Shown here: positions 20,465 to 29,639 of the stretch, piece by piece
How positions within the stretch are numbered: the first letter of the stretch is position 1
Layout of the letters: the number at the start of each line of letters is the position of its first letter
Assembly (NCBI RefSeq): GCF_963576545.1
Contig: NC_083645.1
Location: 1,550,001 to 1,614,000 of the forward strand
Reading direction: 5' to 3'
Source: Limanda limanda
Lineage: Eukaryota > Chordata > Actinopteri > Pleuronectiformes > Pleuronectidae
Length of the DNA: 64,000 bases
Made by a program: the position numbers and the translations under genes
The notes under the pieces: generated by a model
Seen by the model: only the letters and a program-made list of their open reading frames with translations
The model's database searches: none
Told to the model about the DNA's origin: nothing

Positions 20465-22670
20465 ACTCCTCACAGCCTTCTGGTATGAAATAATTAAATG
20501 TCTTATTTCAGGTCAAGTAGTAATTTACCCTGGGGCAGCAGAACAAACAACATTGACATATTACCATGTAAAGTTTTGACAATGAAAGTGTTAATAAACA
20601 GCTGTTGCCGAAGACATACAGCAGCCAGGGACCAATATAATATTGATTAGCTTTACGGCCACTAAACAAATAAAGCTCTAATTTATTCTCCTTTTAGGTT
20701 CTGTGTCTACCAATTTCTCAATCCACTTTGTTCTCTTACTTTGTCTGCTGCTATTGGGGTTGAAGCAGCAGACAAAGAGCATTTCCAATGAAAATTACTT
20801 TGACTGCAGTTGGAAAGCAGGTCACTGAGAGCGCTGAGACTGAAACCGAAACTGCTCAGTTGTGGGCCTGAACCCAAATGAGTTAAGGTGATAAAATGAG
20901 CTGAGGGGAACAGCAGAAGTGGCTCTATTTCTCTTTGACCACTTTTACACCAATTATACTGCAGTAATTTGACATTTTCTTATTACAATCAAGTGGATCC
21001 CTGTATCCTCTTTGTAAACGAAGCAAATAAATAAAGATGGAGGAAACTAGCGAGCTACGTTGATCGAAAGAAGCATGTAAGAAATATTTTCTCTTCTACA
21101 CTGTATTTGGAAAATTACCAATAAAGATGAGGCTTTTTGCAGACTTAATAATGTAGAGCAGCTACCTGACTCCATTTGGGGGGTGTTCATATTAATTCAA
21201 GTGAAAAAGTGACGGATCTACTGTTCTATTTAATTCCTACTTAATACCTCCAGACCTGCCTGCCTGCTCAGGCATTTCATCAGTCTTGGTGAAGTGCTCT
21301 TCAGTAATTAATGTTGTGTTAATATATGTGTGAAGCTATTTGAGTTGCTGTGTTACTATCTGCAGTAATGATGCCTATAATGCTCTGCCAATACACCCAT
21401 CACATCTTTGCTCACCACATACATAAAATGAGCATAAAACGTCCCCTCCACTACAACATGAAGATAATCACATGTAAAAAATCATAAATATTCACCGCTG
21501 ATTAAAAGATTAGAAAATTAATCTCACCAGTATGCTAACTGCTTCTAAACCCTGAGGAGTAAACAAACTCCTGTTCAGCACAGATCAATAAGCTCCCCAG
21601 AGACAGACACTGGCAGAGAGGAGAACAATAAAGGACAGACACAAGTCTCTGATAGCTCATGTTCATAATATAATGCTGTATTTGCTATGATTTCCTGTTA
21701 CTCTCACTTTTTTTCACCAGCATTTAAAAGAAGACTTAGCTTGGGAGAAGATTCCAACTGCTGGCAGGTGAACGTTTCTTATCTCCATGATGTTTATCTT
21801 ATCAAATTGGACAGTTTGGATTCATAATCTCAAATGTTGGATTCTTACAAACCCACAAATGACCACCATGATCCATGAGTTTAAATTAAGATAATCAACT
21901 AATTTGTTACTTCTATGAATCTAAATCTAGTTTACTGAGGGAGGGTAACTGAGAAGTCCGTGTGTGTACATGACATGAATAATGAGGTTTCATTTTCATT
22001 AGAGAGTGCAATCTTCGGTAAATCTAGAAATAATATAACTATATAAATGCAGTACATTGACTATTTAATTGCCTTTTCTAATTTCCTGTGCCAGTAAGGT
22101 TCTTTTTATATATGTTTGTTGGTTTATTTGTTGTCAGGATAACACAAATACTACATTTACTTCTGTATAAATACTTTAAACGTCAATACACTTCCACATT
22201 TATGCAATGTCTTTTATCACGAAAGTTGTAAATATTGTTATTTTGTGGATGTGCAGTGCTACACGCAGCATTCATTGCAGTTCTCAATAATGAAGACGTT
22301 GAGCATAACTATGACAGTCATCCTTACAGAGTCCATATTGTTACCATCTGTTTAATGAACACTTTTGTTCAAAGGGTCACTATGGCTGAAATTGGGTCAC
22401 ATGTTTCACCATGTTATTGGCGATGTACGATATATGGTCATGATGATGCCCTCAGTGATTGTGTTTTATGGGTTATAGTTTGTGTTACATGTGAACTTTG
22501 TGTGACTCAACCCTGTCTGAGTGTGTGTGTTTCTGTGTTTGTGTGTGTGTCCGATTATTCCCAGGCTTGAGTCATAGGTCATTACGATGCTTGGCTGGCT
22601 TTTATGCTGACGGCCTCATGTATGGATGAGTAACACTTGTCCTTCACTATGGCTGCACTCCATCTTGTAA
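20465..22670. other. Unique non-coding sequence with a stem-loop
   Basis: Apart from the inverted repeat at 20739-20777 I see nothing recognisable. There are GT-rich stretches near 22517-22550. Confidence 0.5.
20739..20777. repeat. Perfect 14-bp stem-loop
   Basis: CTTTGTCTGCTGCT (20739-20752) and AGCAGCAGACAAAG (20764-20777) are exact reverse complements separated by 11 bases. No flanking element explains it. Confidence 0.7.
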
Positions 22671-22674
22671 TGCA

Positions 22675-22755
22675 TGACATGACATGACATGACACAGACA
22701 CACTATCCGTGTGTCATACATACACACACACACACACACACATACACACACACAG
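22675..22755. repeat. CATGA pentamer and CA microsatellites
   Basis: A short CATGA tandem run (about 22676-22693) is followed by CA repeats (22720-22755). Confidence 0.8.
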
Positions 22756-22778
22756 CAAACATCCGTCCACCTCTCTGG

Positions 22779-22864
22779 ATCAGACTTTATGACTAAATAA
22801 GATTATATATATATGGATGTCTATTCCATATATATATATATTCTTATTCAGTCATAAAGTCTGA
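22779..22864. repeat. Long AT-cored palindrome (about 40-bp arms)
   Basis: The left arm begins ATCAGACTTTATGACTAAAT and runs into a TA tract. The right arm ends ATTCAGTCATAAAGTCTGAT, its reverse complement with one A/G difference. The arms are joined through TA-rich sequence and a central loop of about six bases. It may be a very short MITE or a replication-generated palindrome. Confidence 0.75.
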
Positions 22865-24660
22865 TTACTTCCCAGGTGAAAACATCTACAATAGATATAG
22901 AAATGTTTACAGAGGTTCATGGTTTCCAGATGATGTATCCTTATCATCTAGCAACATTTTTTATTTGGAGTGAGATGTCATGACAACTGTTAGCATGGAA
23001 TTGTTAAAAGCATTTGTTTTGCTCACTTTCCCAGATGCCTCGGTACGTCGACATTTACACTTCTCTGTCTGTTGCAGCAATATGTCAATGCAACCACCAT
23101 ATTGGATTTGACCATATGTACACAAAGGAGCAGCAGTTTGTCAGGAGCACAATGTAACTTTCACCTTTCTCAAGCAGCTCCAACAAGTTGTTGTTAGGAC
23201 TTCATGAACTGAATTACTGCTGTGGTGGAAAATAACTCATTCTCAAGAGGAAATGTAAAACTCACATTTAACAAACATGGGTTTAGCTTATTTCTAATAC
23301 TTGTGGAGACATCCATATGTAATATAACGTCCATGAATAATATTATGGTATACATTTTGTGTTAATGTACAAGACTGTATTCATCCCCATCACTTCTTAA
23401 CATATTTTATCCCATATTCTCAGCAGTAAAACAAAAAGCCCTTTATTTATACAACATAAAAAGTTATTTCATAATATTATTCTAATCACTGCTCATTTTA
23501 CTATTGCTATTGGCATTTACTAATTATTCTACAACCATATAAATATATATAGTGTTTGATATCATTATTATATTATTGTTTTCTTTAATATTCTTTATTT
23601 TTAACATATCATGTCTATGTTATTTTCTCAAACATCGGACCACCTAGGTCATTATAACAGTATGCTACAGCTACACTGTACTACAGATACATCTCACTTT
23701 ATACTATAATACTCATATAATTTACACTATTTCTACTGCATATATTCTTGTTTCTAGATGTGTTTGTCAGCTTTAACAGTTGAATGTCCCATCTGAGCAT
23801 TAACAGTTTGTAATTATAGAATTTTCAGTATATATTTATCCGTTCCCCATAATAAAATATAGAAAACTGATATCCTGCCACTGCCTCACTGTTTTACTTT
23901 ATTTATTGTATTTCTTCTACTCAGTAGTTTTAAGGATTCCTTATGCCATACACACTCCAAATAGATCATATATATCTTATGTCTGTGCCAAAACATATGT
24001 GACATCATTGTTTGTTGATCTTAACATGATTGTATCTTTCCACTTTCAACACTAACTAGCCCGGACTGGAACAACATGGCCACATCAGTCATGTTCAGAA
24101 TCACCTGAACAAATGCATGTCCCTGCCTTTTGTCTTGTTATAGGTCACTCTATAGCCCACTAGCAGAACCACTGAACTAAAGGCCTGTACATATAGCTGC
24201 TGCTCATAAATGTTGATGTGGTGTGCAGAATGAAGCTGGATTCTTTGCCAGATTTAAAGGTCAATGCCTGATACATATAGAATCTCACTTTTTGACCACA
24301 CTCTGTCTATTGTTTCTGGCAGACCTGACGTCCAAATAGATTCAGTTCTGTAAATCATCTCAAACCGCCCCACATTCTTCTCTGCTCCATTAAATGAACA
24401 TGATGAGTGACACGTGCAGAGAGTGGAATCCAGCAGCAGAGGTGAGTCTGAAACCAGCTGCAAGACGAAGGCCTTGAGAGAAACATAAAAGCAAACAGAC
24501 TGAGAGAAGAAATGAGTGGAGGATGTATCATGGACAAAGAGAGAAATACATGGCAGAGCAATACTTAGCGTTAAGACAGAACGATGGGAATGAGAGGAGA
24601 AGAAAGAGACACAAGTCAGGGAAGAGAGGCATGAAAATGACGGCAGAGAGAGGACAAAGA
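22865..24660. other. AT-rich unique sequence
   Basis: I see no gene or classifiable repeat. The sequence is strongly AT-rich around 23280-23960. Confidence 0.5.
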
Positions 24661-24778
24661 GATGCTTGACTGCTCACGTCTTTTGTGCCTGGCCCGATGG
24701 CCCTCAGGCGGATGAGATGATGGGCACATGAATCAGAGGCTGTCTGTCTGAAAAATGGCAAAAAAAGGGGCCTGTCTC

Positions 24779-27700
24779 TCAGACTCTCATGGTTTGTGGC
24801 AGGGCGGCACAGACCTCCTCCAACACTTTGTTTATCAGTCTGGTAGAGTTGATATTGCTGTTCGCTCTCAGGGTATCCACCGATGTTGCTGTCATCTTTA
24901 TCAGATGGCCCAGTTTGGTGCATCCAGCTCGTCTGAGGTTGTCTCTGAGGCTGGCAGACTGCAGTGTTTCCGACCTCATAAAGTCATTGAAGAACAGCGG
25001 TTCCTCAAACAGCCACAAACCAGGTGTTTCATTGTTTTCTCTACTGACATGAAAAATCTGCCATGCATCTAACATTGACTTGTAAAACGGGGTCAGCCCG
25101 GTGAGATCCATGTCCTCCGTTCTTAAAAGGAAGAGATGTTTGTCGTAGCCCAATCTTCCAGCTCTCCTCAGCAGCAGACGTGCCGCATCAACCCACCTCG
25201 GCCCACAGTTGTACAGTAGTCTTTGAGCTGCCCGAAGGCGAAAAGCGGCAATTTTGGACTTGATGTCCACCAGTCCCTGTCCTCCTTCCACCACCGGCAG
25301 ATAGAGGACTGCTGCCCGAACCCAGTGTTTGCCAGACCAGAAGAAATCCAGTATGGCTCTTTGTAGTTCCTCAATTAGTCCTCTCGGTGGCGTCAGAGCC
25401 GTAAGCCTGTGCCAGAGAGTCGAGGCAACCAGACTGCCGGCAACCAAAGCTCTTCCCCTATAGGACAGCTGGGGTAGCAACCATTTCCACTTAGACAACC
25501 GAGCACACACCTTCTCCTTCACTCCCTCCCAGTTTTTTGTTAGAAACACATCGCTACCCAAAAATACACCCAAAACTCTTAACCCCTCCTTCCCCCACTC
25601 AAGACCACCAGGCAGACTTGGTATTGCTTGCCCGCTCCACTGTCCCACCAACAAAGCCTCGCTCTTTTCCCAGTTCACCCGTGCAGAGGAAGCCTTACAA
25701 TACAGTGACAGTGCTTCTTGTAAAGAGGACACATCTTGTTGATTAGAGACCACCACATTTACATCATCTGCATATGCAGAGACTATGAGGGAGTACTCGG
25801 GATCTGGGAAGCCAGGCAGCGAGAGGCCACTGATCTTACCCCTCAACCTGCAAAGCAAAGGCTCTATGGCCAGACTGTATAACTGCCCAGAGATTGGACA
25901 GCCTTGTCTTATCCCCCGCTGTACCTGGATTGGTCTGGTCAGCCCTGTCCCCATCTTTATCATGCATTGTGCACCATTATATAATAGGCTGAGCCATGCA
26001 ATAAACCCATCACCTAAACCAAAAGCTCTTAAAGTGTCAAATAAATAAGAGTGATCTACCCTATCAAAAGCTTTCTCTTGATCCAAAGAAACAATTCCAC
26101 AATTAAACTCATATTTTTTACATACATCCATAACATCTCTAATCAGAAAAATATTGTCCATGATTGTCCGATCTGGTATACAGTACGTTTGGTCTCTGTG
26201 GACAATCATCTCCAAAATGTTTTTTAGTCTGTTGGCTAAGGCTTTTGAAAGTACCTTGTAGTCTGTGCACAGGAGAGCAACGGGCCTCCAGTTTTTAAGT
26301 AAGGCCAAATCTCCTTTCTTTGGCAGCAGGGAGATTACTGCTCGCTGACAAGAGACAGGAAGTGAACCTGTTCTCAAACATTCCAAAAGGACGCCATGTA
26401 GGTCCGGACCAATGATGCTCCAGAATCTCCTTAGCAGATCATTGGAGAGACCATCAATCCCTGGCGCTCGTCCTGATGCCATCTGGTTCACCGCTTCTGT
26501 CAGCTCCTGCAGAGTTAGCTCAGAGTCGAGGGCAGTTTTCTCCTCTTGGCTAAGCTGGGGTAGTCCCTGCAGCAGCTCCTCACGGGACTCCATGCAGCAA
26601 CTTTCCTCACCAAACAGGTCGGTGTAAAAAGCTGACGCCTGGCTCCTCATCTCGCCTGGACAGGTGGTTATTCCGCCCCCTGGGAGTCTAATGCAGGTGA
26701 GCTGTCTTCTTTGTGCAACTGATCTTTCAAGATCGAAAAAGAAAGCAGTTGGTGCATCCATGTCTGTTAGATGAAGCAGCCGGGACCTCACGAGAGCTCC
26801 CTTAACCCTTTCCTGCAGGTATGAGCTCAATTTCAACTTTTTTTCCTTCAGTAGTGTTTGACCTGTGGTGGAATCTGCAACTAAGCCCTCCTCTATGTTT
26901 ATAATGCTATCCTCCAGTTCTTTAATGACTGCTTTAGCTGTGGCAGTGGAGTATGAGGTGTACTGTTGGCAAAACACACGAATTTGTGCCTTGCCTATCT
27001 CCCACCAGAGCTTTAAAGAAACGTAATCTGTTTTTTTATTTTTCCACTGGCGCCAAAACAGCTCAAAAGCTTTACAGAACGCAGTGTCTTGCAGCAGTTT
27101 GTTGTTAAAACACCAGTAGGATTTAACCCTCTCCCCTGGTGAAATTACTAACTCTATGCTAACCAGATGATGGTCTGAGAAACCAACCGGGCTAATGATG
27201 CTGTCACTTAGTCTGGCTCGAAGGTTTTGGGATATAAGCAACATGTCTAGTCTGGCTGCCGTCACCCTGCTTTCTCTGACCCTCATCCATGTATATTGTC
27301 TGGCTATTGGATGCTTTAACCTCCAGGTGTCAACCAGATCTTGCTGTTTAATAAGACTGTTAAGGGTCTGCGCTGACTGGGGGTGAGGTTCTTCACTGGT
27401 CCGGTCCTTAGTAAAATCTAGAGTACAATTGAAATCACCTCCGACAATTAGCTGATCCTGCTGATAGTTTTTAAGTTCGTTTTCTAGTAACTTAAAAAAG
27501 CGTACTCTCTCTGCACCTTGATTAGGGGCATAGACGTTCACAAAAACCAACACTGTATTTTCTATTTCTGCTTTTACTAATAACAACCGCCCCTTCACTA
27601 ATTCTGTAACGGATAAGATGGTTGCATTTATTGTTTTGGTGAACATTACAGCTACTCCTGCAATGAAGTTGGAGCCATGGCTTAAGGCATGAGGACCCCT

Positions 27701-27862
27701 CCACCATAAACCCCAGTCTACTTCATCACTCGATGTTGTGTGTGTTTCCTGCAAAAATAACACATCAATGTGTTTTTGAGTCGAGATCTCTGCTATAACA
27801 GCTCTTTTTTTACTTTCTCTTCCCCCGTTAATGTTAAGTGACCCTATTTTTAATTTCCTCAT
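24779..27862 (-). CDS. LINE ORF2 protein (APE endonuclease plus reverse transcriptase), C-terminally truncated
   Basis: The start is set at the Met of MRKLKIGSLNING (27862), where endonuclease homology begins; an in-frame ATG lies 24 codons upstream at 27934, two bases after the ORF1 stop. The product (1,027 residues) would nick target DNA and copy element RNA by target-primed reverse transcription. Endonuclease residues are all present: N10, E39 (QET), D143/N145 (GGDFN), D206 (RLD), S229-D230-H231. In RT, D594 (SLDQEKAFD), RQGCPISGQL (652-661) and the catalytic YADD (D699/D700) are intact. The thumb region follows. The C-terminal Cys/His motif typical of L1-superfamily ORF2 is not present before the stop, so the last domain appears to be lost. 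Enzymatic cores look intact, but self-retrotransposition is unlikely without the 3' end. Confidence 0.88.
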   Translation of the reverse strand: MRKLKIGSLNINGGRESKKRAVIAEISTQKHIDVLFLQETHTTSSDEVDWGLWWRGPHALSHGSNFIAGVAVMFTKTINATILSVTELVKGRLLLVKAEIENTVLVFVNVYAPNQGAERVRFFKLLENELKNYQQDQLIVGGDFNCTLDFTKDRTSEEPHPQSAQTLNSLIKQQDLVDTWRLKHPIARQYTWMRVRESRVTAARLDMLLISQNLRARLSDSIISPVGFSDHHLVSIELVISPGERVKSYWCFNNKLLQDTAFCKAFELFWRQWKNKKTDYVSLKLWWEIGKAQIRVFCQQYTSYSTATAKAVIKELEDSIINIEEGLVADSTTGQTLLKEKKLKLSSYLQERVKGALVRSRLLHLTDMDAPTAFFFDLERSVAQRRQLTCIRLPGGGITTCPGEMRSQASAFYTDLFGEESCCMESREELLQGLPQLSQEEKTALDSELTLQELTEAVNQMASGRAPGIDGLSNDLLRRFWSIIGPDLHGVLLECLRTGSLPVSCQRAVISLLPKKGDLALLKNWRPVALLCTDYKVLSKALANRLKNILEMIVHRDQTYCIPDRTIMDNIFLIRDVMDVCKKYEFNCGIVSLDQEKAFDRVDHSYLFDTLRAFGLGDGFIAWLSLLYNGAQCMIKMGTGLTRPIQVQRGIRQGCPISGQLYSLAIEPLLCRLRGKISGLSLPGFPDPEYSLIVSAYADDVNVVVSNQQDVSSLQEALSLYCKASSARVNWEKSEALLVGQWSGQAIPSLPGGLEWGKEGLRVLGVFLGSDVFLTKNWEGVKEKVCARLSKWKWLLPQLSYRGRALVAGSLVASTLWHRLTALTPPRGLIEELQRAILDFFWSGKHWVRAAVLYLPVVEGGQGLVDIKSKIAAFRLRAAQRLLYNCGPRWVDAARLLLRRAGRLGYDKHLFLLRTEDMDLTGLTPFYKSMLDAWQIFHVSRENNETPGLWLFEEPLFFNDFMRSETLQSASLRDNLRRAGCTKLGHLIKMTATSVDTLRANSNINSTRLINKVLEEVCAALPQTMRV

Positions 27863-27936
27863 AGAAAAGTCAGAAAAGAAAATAAACAGGAAAAATACAG
27901 AAATCAGTGAAGAAGAAAACACCAAGTGATGCATGA

Positions 27937-29364
27937 TTATTTTACAGTGCTCCTCGTCTGTCTCGTTGTTTTTCCTTTAGCCTGTTTCCTCAGGGTTGTC
28001 ATGTGTTTTTTCAGACGGAAACGTTTCTTCTCGTCGAGCTGATCCAACCCATACTGTCTTTTCAGAAACGCCACCGATCTAATAAATTTTTCTGTATCAT
28101 CAAAATACTCTTCCACTTTGGCTACTCTCGCATATGTTACGTCAAGAAAGTTGTTTATTTCTTCCAAAGTGTAGAGGGAGATATCTCTAGCTGGGGTCCC
28201 AAAAGATGCTACACTCTCTAGGTCTGACTCCTCCTCCATCTCTTCACCTGGGGCCTGACTGGCTGGCAGACTCTGTCCCTCATCGTTGTTCACACAGTGA
28301 TCTGTGGCACCTGAGGGACCTGCCTCCTCAACATGTGGCATTTCTGCAGCTGCAGACTGGGAGGATTTCTCTAGGTCCTCAGACACACGCAATTTCTTGG
28401 ACAGACTCTGCCCCTCTGACTTCTCTGCTTCAGGCTGTGAACCGTCCCCCCCACTCACTGCATCACCGCCACTTAAGGCTCTGCCGCGAGTGGGCTTTGA
28501 CACTCCAGCGCGAGGAGCGTCCTCCGCTGCGGCGCCGGGCGCTGTTTCCGGTTCAGCGCCGGCCGCCGCCCCGGTCCCCGAGCCGCTCGGCTCAGTTTCC
28601 GGTTCGGTGCTCGGTGCCGCCGCGGCCCCCGAGCCGCCAGGTGTAGCCGCTGCTTCGGTGCTATGCGCACCTGCCGCCCCTTCGGCAGTGGCAGCGGCAG
28701 CGGCAGCCGCCGCATCCGCCGCCTCCTCAGCAGTGGCAGCGGCAGCCGCCTCCGGGCCGCTGCCACTGCCACCTGCCGCTTCACCGGCCCTCCGATGGTG
28801 CGGACACGAGGAGCGCTTGTGCCCCACATCCCCGCAATCAAAGCACTTAAAGCTCCCGGAGCTGGCGTACACCATGTAGAACCCGTCCCCGTGCTTCACT
28901 CTGAAGGAGACCTCCAGAGAGTTCGTGGTGGATGACAGGAACATAAACGCCTGCCGTCTCAGGGACTGTACATGTCTCAATTTGGGATCCTTGCAACCGA
29001 GATTTAACGTTCTGAACCCGCTAGAAAATTTACCGAATCTGCTGAGCTCGGATCTTAAGATCTCATTTGAGATAAAAGGCGGAACTCCGGATACCGTGAT
29101 CCGAGTTGCGGGAACCGACAGCGGGTTCACCTGCACGAAGCCGTCCCTAATAAACACTCCACTGGCAATCAGCTGGTGCACCTGTGGTTCCTCCTTGAGA
29201 AATACCACCACCGCTTTGCTCATTCTGGAGGCATAAACTACATTATCATGTCCCACCTGTTCTCCAACAGCCAGCAGGACTTCCTCCACCTTAACGTTGT
29301 CCCCCGGCGGGACTATTCTGACTCCCTGCCGGAGTGACGGAGGTGGCGTCTCCGTGGACGCCAT
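27937..29364 (-). CDS. LINE ORF1 protein (RRM-like region, CCHC zinc knuckle, Ala-rich linker)
   Basis: The start is set at the ATG at 29364 (MASTETPPPSLRQ); the frame is open further upstream but that part is 5' UTR-like. The 475-residue product should bind element RNA to form the ribonucleoprotein with ORF2p, as known for L1-superfamily ORF1 proteins. Residues 1-165 alternate hydrophobic strands compatible with RRM-like folds (my inference). C174-X2-C177-X4-H182-X4-C187 is a complete retroviral-type CCHC knuckle. Residues from about 195 to 330 are low complexity (Ala, Gly, Glu, Pro), and the C-terminus is basic with heptad-like charged helices. ORF1 ends TAA two bases before an ATG of the ORF2 frame. 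Domain databases often label such proteins as zinc finger CCHC proteins. Confidence 0.85.
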   Translation of the reverse strand: MASTETPPPSLRQGVRIVPPGDNVKVEEVLLAVGEQVGHDNVVYASRMSKAVVVFLKEEPQVHQLIASGVFIRDGFVQVNPLSVPATRITVSGVPPFISNEILRSELSRFGKFSSGFRTLNLGCKDPKLRHVQSLRRQAFMFLSSTTNSLEVSFRVKHGDGFYMVYASSGSFKCFDCGDVGHKRSSCPHHRRAGEAAGGSGSGPEAAAAATAEEAADAAAAAAAATAEGAAGAHSTEAAATPGGSGAAAAPSTEPETEPSGSGTGAAAGAEPETAPGAAAEDAPRAGVSKPTRGRALSGGDAVSGGDGSQPEAEKSEGQSLSKKLRVSEDLEKSSQSAAAEMPHVEEAGPSGATDHCVNNDEGQSLPASQAPGEEMEEESDLESVASFGTPARDISLYTLEEINNFLDVTYARVAKVEEYFDDTEKFIRSVAFLKRQYGLDQLDEKKRFRLKKHMTTLRKQAKGKTTRQTRSTVK

Positions 29365-29566
29365 TCCTCCAGAGACCCCCGACAAACCCGCGGTCTGTCG
29401 TTGCCACTTGAAAACAATAATAAAGAAAAGGCTTACCTTATCATGCAGATAGGAAATGAGAAACAAAAACCAAGGAAATCCCAGTAAACAGGCAAACCCA
29501 GTTCAAATTCTCCGCGCCACCCACGCGTCCACCACCACCACTCACTCACACCGGAAACGGAAAGAG
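29365..29566 (-). promoter_or_regulatory. 5' UTR of the Tx1-type LINE
   Basis: About 200 bases lie between the GGAGA satellite and the ORF1 ATG on the element strand. Internal promoters of LINEs sit in such 5' UTRs; no specific promoter motif was recognised. The 5' boundary is set by where the satellite stops. Confidence 0.45.
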
Positions 29567-29634
29567 AGAGGAGAGGAGAGGAGAGGAGAGGAGAGGAGAG
29601 GAGAGGAGAGGAGAGGAGAGGAGAGGAGAGGAGA
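29566..29634. repeat. GGAGA pentanucleotide satellite (about 13 units)
   Basis: A nearly perfect gagag/gagga pentamer array lies directly at the 5' edge of the LINE. On the LINE strand it reads as TCTCC repeats. Confidence 0.9.
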
Positions 29635-29639
29635 CGTGA

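Larger units (their letters stand above)
24779..29566 (-). mobile_element. Tx1-clade (L1 superfamily) LINE, both ORFs open, 3' end missing
   Basis: The element runs on the minus strand: about 200 bases of 5' UTR (29566-29365), ORF1 with a CCHC knuckle, then ORF2 with an APE-type endonuclease followed by reverse transcriptase. Two ORFs with an APE nuclease and a zinc-knuckle ORF1 fit the Tx1 clade, abundant in fish and frogs. Both frames are free of stops over more than 4.4 kb, so insertion was recent. The 3' side is unusual: ORF2 stops at 24779 without the C-terminal cysteine-rich motif of the superfamily, and no A-rich or repeat tail follows. The 5' edge abuts a GGAGA satellite. No target duplication was found. 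Confidence 0.85.

Noticed and set aside
20842..20853. GAAACCGAAACT, a match to an interferon-response element
   Set aside because: A single 12-base match without promoter or gene context; one chance match of this kind in 64 kb is not surprising.
28206..28879. + strand open frames of 146 and 191 codons opposite LINE ORF1
   Set aside because: They are antisense shadows of the GC-rich ORF1 linker.
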